Source: Paracoccus sp. IB05
GTDB taxonomy: Bacteria > Pseudomonadota > Alphaproteobacteria > Rhodobacterales > Rhodobacteraceae
Assembly (NCBI RefSeq): GCF_016405985.1
Contig: NZ_JAEFCF010000004.1
Coordinates: 124,001 to 188,000 of the forward strand
Direction: 5' to 3'
Length of the DNA: 64,000 nucleotides
The notes under the pieces were generated by a model that was given only the letters and a program-made list of their open reading frames with translations, was not told where the DNA came from and did not search any database. Numbering within the stretch: the stretch's first letter is position 1; each line of letters begins with the position of its first letter. Positions 1 through 8,249 of the stretch are shown here, piece by piece. Made by a program: the position numbers and the translations under genes.

Positions 1-2
1 TG

Positions 3-530
3 CGCGATTTCGGCGCCACGGGGGCGCTGGATCATGTGATCTTCCGTTACTTCAACGTGGCCGGCGCCGATCCCGAGGGTGAACTTGGCGAACAGCATTT
101 CCCCGAGACGCATCTCATCCCGCTGATGCTGGATGCGGTGGCCGGCAAACGCCCGGCGCTGACCGTGTTCGGCACCGATTATGCCACGCGCGATGGCACT
201 TGTGTGCGCGATTACGTCCATGTCTCGGACCTGGTCGATGCCCATGTACTGGGCCTGCGCTGGCTGATTTCCGGTAAGGGCAGCCGATCCTTCAACCTCG
301 GCACCGGGGCTGGCTTTACCGTGCGCGAGGTGATTGACGCAAGCCGGGTGGTGACCAATCGCGAGGTGCCGGTGACCGAGGGCGCGCGTCGCGCCGGTGA
401 TGCGGTGGCGCTGGTATCGGGGTCTGAACGGGCAATCAGCGAGCTGGGCTGGAAGCCGGCACGCTCGACGCTCAGGCAGATGATCGGCGATGCCTGGGCC
501 TGGGCTGGCAAGACGCCTTATCAGCGTTGA
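3..530 (+). CDS. galE: UDP-glucose 4-epimerase, C-terminal part (5' end outside window)
   Basis: The reading frame is open from the first bases and ends at a TGA at 528-530, so the N-terminal Rossmann half with the NAD-binding motif lies upstream of the window. The visible part carries typical GalE C-terminal features: RYFNVAGADP, the substrate-binding segment with HLIPLML, the block VFGTDYATRDGTCVRDYVHV followed by SDL, and FNLGTGAGFTV. The enzyme interconverts UDP-glucose and UDP-galactose in the cytoplasm and supplies sugar nucleotides for surface polysaccharide. An internal GTG at 36 is not the true start. It converges with the regulator gene on the other strand. Confidence 0.93.
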   Translation, partial: RDFGATGALDHVIFRYFNVAGADPEGELGEQHFPETHLIPLMLDAVAGKRPALTVFGTDYATRDGTCVRDYVHVSDLVDAHVLGLRWLISGKGSRSFNLGTGAGFTVREVIDASRVVTNREVPVTEGARRAGDAVALVSGSERAISELGWKPARSTLRQMIGDAWAWAGKTPYQR

Positions 531-533
531 TGT

Positions 534-562
534 GGTGCGGGTACGGGGCTCCGGCCCCGCAC
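534..562. terminator. Possible hairpin after galE
   Basis: A GC-rich inverted repeat (GTGCGG...GCCCCGCAC) lies just after the galE stop and before the end of the convergent regulator gene. The left arm has a few extra bases, so the stem is bulged, and no clear T-run follows. It may end transcription for either gene, but the support is weak. Confidence 0.3.
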
Positions 563-632
563 CGAAACAATTTCCCGAAACTGATCAGGATATGACGCGG
601 TTTGCGGATCATTTTCCCGATCGTCTCGCGTG

Positions 633-1181
633 TCAGTAGCTTGGTGGCGTAATCGCGCTGATTATTCTTGCCAGCCCGTCATCCAGGTTTCTGAAGCGAT
701 GCGGCAGGTTGCTGTCGAAGTAATAGCCATCGCCCGGGGTCAGCACCCAGGCCTGCTGGCCGACCGTCAGCTCGATCCGTCCCTCCAGCACCAGGCCGGC
801 TTCCTGCGCATCATGCGAGAAGATATCGCCGGTATCGGCCAGCGGCTGATAGGTCTCCATCAACACCTGCATCTTGCGGGCAGGCTGGTTGAAGCCGATC
901 ACCCGGTAGGAAATTTCATCAGGATTTCCGATCTCTACGAAATCATCAGGGCGATAGACCGGGCTATATTCGTAGCTGCTTCTGAGCCCCGAGAAAAACT
1001 CGACCAAGGTGGTGCCAAGCGCATCCACCACAGCGCCCAGCGTGTCGACCGAGGGGCTCATCCGGTCGCGCTCGATCAGCGAGATGGTGGAATGCGAGAT
1101 GCCGGCCCGGGTCGCAAGCTCGCGTGAGCTCAGCTGGCGACGGCGGCGCAATTCGCGCAAATGGCGACCGATCTGCGGCAT
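633..1181 (-). CDS. XRE-family HTH regulator with C-terminal cupin domain (PuuR/SutR type)
   Basis: About 182 residues from the ATG at 1181 (MPQIGRHLRELRRR). A longer frame reaches 1226 but adds a non-conserved leader. An N-terminal helix-turn-helix (residues about 8-62, SSRELATRAGISHSTISLIE) is followed by a single cupin barrel (about 105-180, with the PGDGYYF and LPHRF strands). This architecture is common in ligand-sensing repressors of amine and amino-acid catabolism, such as PuuR. It is transcribed divergently from the HisD-like dehydrogenase at 1320, so it is the obvious candidate to control the adjacent catabolic and transport operon. The effector is unknown. Confidence 0.85.
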   Translation of the reverse strand: MPQIGRHLRELRRRRQLSSRELATRAGISHSTISLIERDRMSPSVDTLGAVVDALGTTLVEFFSGLRSSYEYSPVYRPDDFVEIGNPDEISYRVIGFNQPARKMQVLMETYQPLADTGDIFSHDAQEAGLVLEGRIELTVGQQAWVLTPGDGYYFDSNLPHRFRNLDDGLARIISAITPPSY

Positions 1182-1319
1182 ATGGGCGCTCCCGAGGACT
1201 GGTTTTGGTGAGTATATGAACCGCACTCTCTCCGGGCAATTGCCGGAATCACGGAAAGCCGGAAGAATTGCGCTTCCCTGACCGGCCCCAATCTCATTTC
1301 AAACGATGGACCAGACGCA

Positions 1320-2603
1320 ATGACCAGGCTTCCCGAGGCACTTGAAACCCGCATTTCCCGCGTGAAGGCGCCGGCCCGCGATGCGATCTCGGACAATTCG
1401 CCGGTTGAGGCGCTGGTGAAAGAGATCATCGCCAATGTCGCAGCGCATGGCGATGCTGCGGTGAGGGAATACTCGCTGAAATTCGACAAATCCGATCTGG
1501 AGGTGCTCGAAGTCAGCCTCGAGGCCCGCGAGGCCGCCGTTGCGCGGCTGGATCCGCAGACCCGCGCCGATACGCAATTTGCCATCGACAATGTGACGGC
1601 CTTTGCAAAGGCGCAGCTCGGCACCATCCTGCCGCTGGAGATCGAGACCCTGCCGGGTGTGCATCTCGGGCATCGCGTGATCCCGATTGACCGGGTGGGC
1701 TGCTATGTGCCGGGCGGGCGCTATCCGCTTTTGTCCGCGCCCGTCATGACCATCGTGCCGGCAAGGGTCGCGGGCGTGAAAGAGATCATCGCCTGCCTGC
1801 CGCCGAACGCCCATGAGGCGATGATCGCCGGCTGCCATATGTCCGGTGCGGATCGGATCTTCCGCGTTGGCGGTGCCCAGGCGATTGCGGCCATGGCCTG
1901 TGGCACGGCTTCGATCCCCAAGGCCGACAAGATCGTCGGGCCGGGCAATGCTTTCGTGAACGAGGCCAAGCGCCAGGTCTTTGGCCCGGTGGGGATCGAC
2001 CAGCTCGCCGGCCCGTCCGAGATCTACACGCTCGCCGATGAGACCGGCAATCCGCGCATGATCGCGACCGATCTGCTGGCCCAGGCCGAGCATGACATCC
2101 GCACCCGTGTCGGCCTGATCACCACCGATCGCGCTTTGGCCGATGCGGTTCTGGCCGAGGTCGAAAACCAGCTGAAAGACCTGCCCACCGCGCCGGTCGC
2201 GGCCGAGGCCTGGCGCGATTACGGCGAGATCATGGTCGTGCCGGATGAGGCGACGATGATCCAGGTCTCTGACCTGATCGCGGCAGAGCACCTTCAGGTC
2301 CATACACGCGACCCGAAAGCCTTCGCGCTCCGGCTGACCTCCTATGGCTCGCTCTTCATCGGCGAGAATGCCTCGGTGGTTTATTCCGACAAATGCATCG
2401 GCACCAATCACACGCTGCCGACGATGGCGGCAGGGCGCTATACCGGCGGGTTGTGGGTCGGCGCCTATGTCAAGATCTGCACCCATCAATGGCTGGAAGC
2501 GGAGGCGATCCGTCAGGTGGCAGAACCCGCGATCCGGCAAAGCGCCTCGGAGGGTCTCGAGGGGCATCGCCGCGCAGCGGCCTTCCGACTTGAACAGAAC
2601 TGA
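1320..2603 (+). CDS. Histidinol-dehydrogenase-family NAD-dependent dehydrogenase (HpsN/HisD-like, probably catabolic)
   Basis: 427 residues covering the whole HisD fold. Visible family motifs are GCYVPGGRYP, KIVGPGNAFVNEAKR, DQLAGPSEI, the zinc-ligand segment LLAQAEHD, the catalytic Glu-His pair in AAEHLQVHT, and EGLEGHRRAA near the C-terminus. HisD enzymes oxidise a primary alcohol to a carboxylate in two NAD-dependent steps. The segment YSDKCIGTNHTLPT resembles the sulfopropanediol dehydrogenase (HpsN) branch more than biosynthetic HisD. It lies beside an ABC importer and a regulator rather than other his genes, so a catabolic role on an imported hydroxyl compound is inferred. The substrate cannot be read from sequence. 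Confidence 0.85.
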   Translation: MTRLPEALETRISRVKAPARDAISDNSPVEALVKEIIANVAAHGDAAVREYSLKFDKSDLEVLEVSLEAREAAVARLDPQTRADTQFAIDNVTAFAKAQLGTILPLEIETLPGVHLGHRVIPIDRVGCYVPGGRYPLLSAPVMTIVPARVAGVKEIIACLPPNAHEAMIAGCHMSGADRIFRVGGAQAIAAMACGTASIPKADKIVGPGNAFVNEAKRQVFGPVGIDQLAGPSEIYTLADETGNPRMIATDLLAQAEHDIRTRVGLITTDRALADAVLAEVENQLKDLPTAPVAAEAWRDYGEIMVVPDEATMIQVSDLIAAEHLQVHTRDPKAFALRLTSYGSLFIGENASVVYSDKCIGTNHTLPTMAAGRYTGGLWVGAYVKICTHQWLEAEAIRQVAEPAIRQSASEGLEGHRRAAAFRLEQN

Positions 2604-2673
2604 GAATGCGCTCGGTTCGCGCTTGTCAGAGTGTGGATGGCGTGTCTAAAATTTCAACAACAGGGAGAAAAAC

Positions 2674-3735
2674 ATGAAAAACAACCATAAGATTACCAGT
2701 TTCGGCAAGGTTCTCGCAGTTGGGGCTGCTATGGCTCTGGCGGGTACTGCGGCCCAGGCGCGCGACCTGACGGTTGTGTCCTTCGGGGGCAATTTCCAGG
2801 ATGCGCAGCGCGAGCTGTTCTTCAAACCCTTCGCCGAGAAGACCGGCAAGCCCTTGCTGGACGAGGCCTGGGAGGGCGGCTACGGCGTGCTCCAGGCCAA
2901 GGTGAAGGCCGGGACGCCAAACTGGGATGTGGTCCAGGTCGAGGCGGAAGAGCTGGCGCTTGGCTGTGCTGATGGCATCTATGAAAAGCTCGACTGGGAG
3001 AAGCTGGGCGGCAAGGACAGCTATATCCCCGGCGGTGCGACGGATTGCGGCGCGGGCCATATCGTGTGGTCGGTGGCGATTGCCTATGATGGCAACAAGC
3101 TGACCGAAGCGCAGCCGGCAAGCTGGGCCGATTTCTGGGATGTGGAAAAGATCCCGGGCAAGCGCGCTTTGCGCAAATCGGCGAAATACGCGCTGGAAGC
3201 CGCGCTGATGGCCGATGGCGTTTCCGGCGCCGAGGTCTATGACGTGCTGGCGACGCCCGAAGGCGTGGATCGCGCCTTTGCCAAACTCGACGAGCTGCGC
3301 CCCAATCTGGTCTGGTGGGAGGCCGGCGCACAGCCGCTTTCCATGCTGCAAACCGGCGATGTGGTGATGGCTTCGGTCTATAACGGCCGCATCACCGGGC
3401 TGAACCGCACGGAAGGCACCAATCTGAAACTGGTGTGGAACGAGTCGATCTATGCCGTGGACAGCTGGGTGATCCTTGCCGGTGCCGAGAATAAGGATGC
3501 AGGCCAGGATTTCATCGCCTTTGCCAATGCGCCCGAGAACCTGTCGAAACTGCCCGAGCACATCGCCTATGGTCTGCCGGTCAAGGCCGCAGCCGAGCTG
3601 ATCCCGGCTGAATTCGCTGTCGATCTGCCGACCTGGCCGGAAAACCTTGCGGTTTCGGTCAATCTGGATGTCGATTACTGGGTCGACAACTCCGAAGAAC
3701 TGACCGAGCGTTTCAACGCCTGGGTCGCACAATAA
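2674..3735 (+). CDS. Periplasmic substrate-binding protein of a spermidine/putrescine-type ABC importer
   Basis: 353 residues. An AGGGAG ribosome site precedes the ATG. An N-terminal signal peptide (about residues 1-29, cleavage after TAAQA) is followed by a PotD-like periplasmic binding fold beginning LTVVSFGGNF. Solute-binding proteins of this family deliver polyamines, other amines or small amino compounds to a PotABC-type transporter. It is the first transporter gene after the HisD-like dehydrogenase and is separated from the ATPase gene by a strong hairpin, which often raises binding-protein mRNA over that of the membrane components. The ligand is not deducible. Confidence 0.88.
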   Translation: MKNNHKITSFGKVLAVGAAMALAGTAAQARDLTVVSFGGNFQDAQRELFFKPFAEKTGKPLLDEAWEGGYGVLQAKVKAGTPNWDVVQVEAEELALGCADGIYEKLDWEKLGGKDSYIPGGATDCGAGHIVWSVAIAYDGNKLTEAQPASWADFWDVEKIPGKRALRKSAKYALEAALMADGVSGAEVYDVLATPEGVDRAFAKLDELRPNLVWWEAGAQPLSMLQTGDVVMASVYNGRITGLNRTEGTNLKLVWNESIYAVDSWVILAGAENKDAGQDFIAFANAPENLSKLPEHIAYGLPVKAAAELIPAEFAVDLPTWPENLAVSVNLDVDYWVDNSEELTERFNAWVAQ

Positions 3736-3742
3736 GCGTCCG

Positions 3743-3772
3743 GGCCGGTCGGGGCGAAGGCCCCGGCCGGCC
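3743..3772 (+). terminator. Strong intra-operon hairpin after the binding-protein gene
   Basis: A 13-bp GC-rich stem (GGCCGGTCGGGGC paired with GCCCCGGCCGGCC, one G-T pair) with a GAAG loop starts 7 bases after the stop codon. Only a short, interrupted T-rich stretch follows. It is best read as an attenuator or 3'-end-stabilising hairpin rather than a full operon terminator. Confidence 0.6.
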
Positions 3773-3871
3773 GCTTGCTTTCGGAAGGTAAGACAGGACG
3801 GAAACGCATCCGGGGCACTGAAGATCGCAAAGACGCGGATGTCCCGGCTAGAACTGGTTACAGGGGGCACC

Positions 3872-4942
3872 GTGTCGGAAAATTTCATCAGATTTCAGAA
3901 GGTCACCAAGGATTACGGCACGGTTCGCGTGGTGGAGGATCTGGATCTCGACATCGCGCGGGGCGAATTTGTCAGTCTGCTCGGGCCTTCGGGGTCGGGC
4001 AAGACCACGCTTTTGATGATGCTTGCGGGGTTTGAAAGCGTCAGCGGGGGCGCGATTGTGCTGGACGGGCAGAAGATCAACGATCTGCCGACGCATAAGC
4101 GCGATATGGGCGTGGTGTTCCAGAACTATGCCCTGTTCCCGCATATGACGGTCGCGAAAAATGTCGCCTTCCCGCTGGAGATGCGCGGCACCGCAAAGGC
4201 GGAGGTCGCGTCCCGGGTGCAAAAGGCGCTGGATATGGTGCAGCTCGGGCATTTGTCTGACCGCCTGCCGGGCCAGCTTTCCGGCGGCCAGCAGCAGCGC
4301 GTTGCGCTGGCGCGGGCGCTGGTGTTCGAGCCGCGCGTGGTGCTGATGGACGAGCCGCTCGGTGCGCTCGACAAGCAGCTGCGCGAACAGATGCAGCTGG
4401 ATATCCGCGACCTGCATCACCGGCTGGGCCTGACCATCATCTTCGTCACCCATGACCAGGACGAGGCGCTGACCATGTCCGACCGGATCGCCGTCTTCAA
4501 CCACGGCCAGATCCAGCAATGCGCCAGCCCGCGCGAGGTCTATGACCATCCCTCCAACCGTTTCGTGGCCGAATTCATCGGCGAGACCAATCTTCTGGAA
4601 GGCACGGTCAGCGCGGTCTCGGGGGAAACGCTGAGCCTCACCCTGCCGGGCGGCACGGTGTTTCAGAGCCACGGGCTTGCAGGGTTCAGACCTGGCGACA
4701 AGGGCCTGTTGTCACTGCGCCCCGAGCGGATCGACATCTACGCCACCGCGCCAGAAGGGGTGAATTGCCTGACCGGTGAGGTCACAGATACCGTCTACCA
4801 GGGCGACCATCTGCGCATCGTGATCGAGACCGCCGCGGGCCGCATCATCGCGCGGATCAACCGCAAAGCCGCCGAATGGGCCAATGGCGCAAAGGTCACG
4901 CTGGGCTTTCGCGCCCAGGATGGCTGGGTGATCGCGCCATGA
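3872..4942 (+). CDS. ABC importer ATP-binding protein (PotA-like, with TOBE domain)
   Basis: About 356 residues from the GTG at 3872, which has a good AGGGGG ribosome site. An ATG at 3839 in the same frame would add 11 residues but has no clear site. Motifs: Walker [11 protein letters not shown]-loop [12 protein letters not shown], signature LSGGQQQR, Walker [13 protein letters not shown] and the H-loop [11 protein letters not shown]-terminal TOBE regulatory domain (about residues 270-350) is typical of PotA, MalK and UgpC. The stop overlaps the next gene's start (ATGA), so the transporter subunits are translationally coupled. It energises uptake through the two permeases that follow. Confidence 0.9.
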   Translation: MSENFIRFQKVTKDYGTVRVVEDLDLDIARGEFVSLLGPSGSGKTTLLMMLAGFESVSGGAIVLDGQKINDLPTHKRDMGVVFQNYALFPHMTVAKNVAFPLEMRGTAKAEVASRVQKALDMVQLGHLSDRLPGQLSGGQQQRVALARALVFEPRVVLMDEPLGALDKQLREQMQLDIRDLHHRLGLTIIFVTHDQDEALTMSDRIAVFNHGQIQQCASPREVYDHPSNRFVAEFIGETNLLEGTVSAVSGETLSLTLPGGTVFQSHGLAGFRPGDKGLLSLRPERIDIYATAPEGVNCLTGEVTDTVYQGDHLRIVIETAAGRIIARINRKAAEWANGAKVTLGFRAQDGWVIAP

Positions 4943-6120
4943 CAGCATCCTCCCGCTTTCGGTCTCCGGGCGTCAGGGCGCTGATCCTGATCGCGCCGCT
5001 TCTGGTCTTTCTGGGCCTTTTCTTCGTCTGGCCGCTGGTGACGGTGATCAGCCAGGCCGTATCTGACCCCGCAGTGTCGCGCGTGCTGCCGCAGACGGCG
5101 GCGGCGATCGATGACTGGGATGGCGAAGGCGTGCCCGCGCCTGAAATCCAGGCCGCCTTTCGCGCCGATATCGTTGCCAATACCGATGAACAGGCGATGG
5201 GCGATGTGACCCGCCGGCTCAACTCCTCGAAATCGGGGTTTCGCTCGCTGATGGGGAAGACGGTTTCCGCCGTGCGCGAGACCCCCGATATCGATCTTGC
5301 CGAGGTGGATAAACGCTGGGCCGACCCCGTGTTCTGGAAGGCGATCCAGGACAATGCCTCGCCCTATACCGATGCTTTCCTGCTGGCGTCCCTCGATATG
5401 GAGCGGGACAGCTCCGGTTCGGTCGCTGCGATGAAAGAGGGAACCTCGGCGAATTTCACCATCCTGATGCGGACGCTCTGGACCTCGGCGCTGGTGACCC
5501 TGTGTTGTCTTGTCATAGGCTTGCCCTATGCGATGATCGCGGCTTCGGTCTCGGGGTGGAAACGGGCGGTGCTGCTGGGCGCCGTGCTGCTGCCGCTCTG
5601 GACCTCGCTTCTGGTGCGGACCGCCGCCTGGATGATCATCCTGCAGGATAATGGCATCATCAACCAGTCGCTGATGGGGATCGGAGTGATTTCAGAGCCA
5701 CTGGTCCTGATCTACAACCGGTTCGGCGTGGTGCTGGCGATGACGCATGTGCTGCTGCCCTTCATGGTGCTGCCGATCTATTCGGTGCTGATCACCGTGC
5801 CGGGCAATCTGATGAGTGCTGCGGCCTCGCTCGGTGCGCATCCGGTTCGCGCCTTCCTGCGCGTCCTGCTGCCTTTGTCGCTCAGGGGCGTGATCTCGGG
5901 CGCGCTGCTCGTGTTCATGGCCTCGATTGGCTATTATATCACACCGGCATTGCTTGGTGGCGCGGCGGATCAGATGATCTCGTCGGTGATCGCCGATTAT
6001 TCAATCAAATCCGCGAACTGGAGCATGGCTGCCGCGATTGGTCTGATCCTGCTGGTGCTGACCCTTGCGCTTTATGCGGTCTATAACCGCCTGTCGCGCG
6101 ACCCGGTCCAGGCGAGGTGA
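4939..6120 (+). CDS. ABC importer inner-membrane permease (PotB-like) with a large periplasmic insertion
   Basis: About 393 residues from the ATG at 4939, which overlaps the ATPase stop. TM1 is around residues 13-35, and the remaining membrane segments begin near residue 175. The EAA loop lies in the SLGAHPVRAFLRVLLPLSL region and contacts the ATPase. Between TM1 and TM2 is a polar stretch of roughly 120 residues, longer than in typical PotB, which probably projects into the periplasm and may help dock the binding protein. It forms a heterodimeric channel with the next gene product. Confidence 0.88.
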   Translation: MTASSRFRSPGVRALILIAPLLVFLGLFFVWPLVTVISQAVSDPAVSRVLPQTAAAIDDWDGEGVPAPEIQAAFRADIVANTDEQAMGDVTRRLNSSKSGFRSLMGKTVSAVRETPDIDLAEVDKRWADPVFWKAIQDNASPYTDAFLLASLDMERDSSGSVAAMKEGTSANFTILMRTLWTSALVTLCCLVIGLPYAMIAASVSGWKRAVLLGAVLLPLWTSLLVRTAAWMIILQDNGIINQSLMGIGVISEPLVLIYNRFGVVLAMTHVLLPFMVLPIYSVLITVPGNLMSAAASLGAHPVRAFLRVLLPLSLRGVISGALLVFMASIGYYITPALLGGAADQMISSVIADYSIKSANWSMAAAIGLILLVLTLALYAVYNRLSRDPVQAR

Positions 6121-6124
6121 GGCG

Positions 6125-6892
6125 ATGAAATACGCAAAAGCCATCTATGCCAGCCTGATCGTGTTCTTCCTGATCGCCCCTTTGCTGGTGATCCTGCCGC
6201 TGGCCTTCACCTCCAGCGCCTTTCTGACCTATCCGATCCCCTCTTTCTCGACCCGCTGGTTCGAGGAGCTGGTGGTCAATTCAGTCTGGAGCCGGGCCAT
6301 CCTCAACAGCCTGATCATCGCCACCGCGACCACGGCGCTGGCGACGGTTCTGGGGACGCTGGCGGCCCTTGGGCTGCGGTCGCAGGATCTGGGGATGAAA
6401 TCGCAGATCCGCACGATGTTCCTGCTTCCGATGGTGGTGCCGGCGGTGGTGCTGGGCGTGGGGATGCAGTCTTTGTTCGTGCGGCTCGGGATCAATTCGT
6501 CCTATTGGTCGGTGATCATCGCACATACCGTTGTGGCGATGCCCTTCGTGGTGATCTCGGTTTCCGGGGCGCTTACGGGCATCGACCGGCGGGTGGAGCG
6601 CGCGGCGCTGAGCCTCGGCGCCCCGCCCTGGAAGGTGTTCTCGCTGGTGACGCTGCCGCTGGCGATGCCGGGGGTTTTGTCCGGGGCGGCTTTGGCCTTT
6701 GCCACCTCGCTCGATGAGGTGGTGCTGACCCTGTTCGTCGCCGGCCCGAACCAGCGGACGCTCGCGCGGCAGATGTTCTCGACCTTGCGCGAAAACATCA
6801 GCCCGGCGATTGCGGCGGCGGCCTTTATCATCATCGTCGGCACGGTGCTGATCGCGCTGGCGCTGATGCTGGCGCGCCGCAGGCGGGGGTAA
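6125..6892 (+). CDS. ABC importer inner-membrane permease (PotC-like)
   Basis: 255 residues from the ATG at 6125, four bases after the previous stop. A longer upstream frame has no ribosome site. About six transmembrane segments are visible, with the EAA motif in AALSLGAPPWKVFSLVTLPLAMPG. Length and layout match PotC. It is the last gene of the importer operon, followed by a terminator. The final codons include a 15-bp tandem duplication that also duplicates the stop codon. Confidence 0.88.
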   Translation: MKYAKAIYASLIVFFLIAPLLVILPLAFTSSAFLTYPIPSFSTRWFEELVVNSVWSRAILNSLIIATATTALATVLGTLAALGLRSQDLGMKSQIRTMFLLPMVVPAVVLGVGMQSLFVRLGINSSYWSVIIAHTVVAMPFVVISVSGALTGIDRRVERAALSLGAPPWKVFSLVTLPLAMPGVLSGAALAFATSLDEVVLTLFVAGPNQRTLARQMFSTLRENISPAIAAAAFIIIVGTVLIALALMLARRRRG

Positions 6893-6910
6893 TGCAGGCG
6901 GGGGTAATGA
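6881..6910. repeat. 15-bp tandem duplication across the permease stop codon
   Basis: Two copies of AGGCGGGGGTAATG plus one variable base sit side by side. The first contains the TAA that ends the permease gene, and the second lies in the untranslated region just before the terminator stem. It looks like a recent slippage duplication. Confidence 0.7.
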
Positions 6911-6912
6911 AA

Positions 6913-6942
6913 GCGCCCGCCGGAGGGACCGGCGGGCGTTTT
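6913..6942 (+). terminator. Rho-independent terminator between convergent operons
   Basis: A 10-bp stem (CGCCCGCCGG / CCGGCGGGCG) with a 5-base loop is followed by TTTT. It ends the importer operon and lies directly against the stop codon of the convergent phospho-lyase gene. It may work in both directions, but the T-run is better on the plus strand. Confidence 0.8.
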
Positions 6943-6943
6943 C

Positions 6944-8248
6944 TCAGCTGAGCACCGTGTCGAGCGCCTCCAGGAAACGTCCGACATGCTCTGGCCGGAA
7001 CGGCAGCGGCGGGCGGATCTTCAGCGCATCCCCCTTCGCGCCCGAGGCCGAGATCAGCACGCGCTGATCGCGCAGCCCATTGACCACGCGGGCGGCTTCC
7101 TCTGCCGATGGCTGGCCGTCCTTCAGAATATCGACCGCGAGGAACAGCCCCGCGCCGCGCCGGGACCCGAGCGTCTCATGACGCGCCGCCAGCTGATCAA
7201 GCCCGGCCAGAAACGCCGCGCCGGTGGTTTGCGCGTTCTGCATCAATCCTTCGTCTTCGATGACGGACAGCACTGCGCCTGCCACTGCCGCCGCCACGGC
7301 ATTGCCGCCGAATGTGTTGAAATAGCGCGCTTTCGCACCGAAATCGGCAATCACATCAGGGCGCATGGCCAGGGCCGCAACCGGATAGCCATTGCCCATC
7401 GGTTTCCCCATCGAGACCATATCCGGCACCACGCCATGGCGCTGAAAGCCCCACATCGTGGCCCCGGTGCGGCCAAAGCCCGGCTGCACCTCATCGGCAA
7501 GGAAAAGCCCGCCCTCGCCCCGGATCGCGTCTGCCGCAGAGGCCAGGAAGCCCTCCGGCCCGGTGATCAGCCCGTCCGAGGAAAAGATCGTGTCAACAAT
7601 CAGCATGGCCGGGCGGATGCCCGCTTCGCGCATCCTGGCGCAGGCCTCGCGGATCGCTGCCGCGAAGCCCTGTGCGACGCCCTGGGGATAGTTTGCTGCG
7701 ACTGGTGCGGGGATCGGGAAGACTTCGGGCCCGGGGGCCACAGCGGGGCCGATCGACATCGACATCTGCGCGGTGGCCAGCGTGACGCCGTGATAGGCGT
7801 TCGCGGTGACGATCACGCCCGAGCCCCCCGTCGCGGCGCGGGCGATGCGATAGGCGAGGTCATTCGCCTCGGATCCGGTACAGGTGAACATCACATGCGA
7901 CAGCTCTGGCGGGAAATACCCCAGCAGCCGCTCGGCATAGTCCAGAATGCCCTCATGCAGATAGCGGGTGTGGGAGGCCAGCGTCGCCGCCTGTTTCGCC
8001 ATGGCCTCGACCACCCGGGGGTGGCAATGGCCGACCGAGGCCACGTTGTTGTAGCAATCGAGCCAGGGGTTGCCGTCCGTATCGTACAGCCAGACGTCTT
8101 CGCCGCGCACGAGATGCACCGGCGTCTCGTAGAACAGCCGGTAGGCGGGGCCGAGTGCTGCCTCGCGGCGGGAAACCAGCGCTTCCTCAGCCGGGTTCAG
8201 CCTTGCGGTTGCGCGGTCGAAAGCATTGACCATGGTTCCTCTGCTCAT
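6944..8248 (-). CDS. PLP-dependent class III aminotransferase-fold enzyme, AGXT2L/phospho-lyase type
   Basis: About 434 residues from the ATG at 8248 (MSRGTM...), which has an AGGAG site. The fold is class III aminotransferase, but the motifs LDCYNNVASVGHCHPRVV, TRYLHEGILDYAERL and SMGKPMGNGYPVAA (PLP-binding lysine) closely match the AGXT2L1/AGXT2L2 branch. Those enzymes cleave phosphoethanolamine or 5-phosphohydroxylysine to an aldehyde, ammonia and phosphate. The Asp that holds the PLP ring nitrogen is in LFLADEVQPGFGRTG. The gene directly follows an APH-type kinase, matching the kinase plus lyase pairing known for hydroxylysine breakdown. An ordinary omega-aminotransferase is the alternative. 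Confidence 0.82.
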   Translation of the reverse strand: MSRGTMVNAFDRATARLNPAEEALVSRREAALGPAYRLFYETPVHLVRGEDVWLYDTDGNPWLDCYNNVASVGHCHPRVVEAMAKQAATLASHTRYLHEGILDYAERLLGYFPPELSHVMFTCTGSEANDLAYRIARAATGGSGVIVTANAYHGVTLATAQMSMSIGPAVAPGPEVFPIPAPVAANYPQGVAQGFAAAIREACARMREAGIRPAMLIVDTIFSSDGLITGPEGFLASAADAIRGEGGLFLADEVQPGFGRTGATMWGFQRHGVVPDMVSMGKPMGNGYPVAALAMRPDVIADFGAKARYFNTFGGNAVAAAVAGAVLSVIEDEGLMQNAQTTGAAFLAGLDQLAARHETLGSRRGAGLFLAVDILKDGQPSAEEAARVVNGLRDQRVLISASGAKGDALKIRPPLPFRPEHVGRFLEALDTVLS

Positions 8249-8249
8249 G

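Noticed and set aside
1299-2567. 422-codon minus-strand frame opposite the HisD-like gene
   Set aside because: It is a shadow of a strongly conserved coding region, with no domain of its own.
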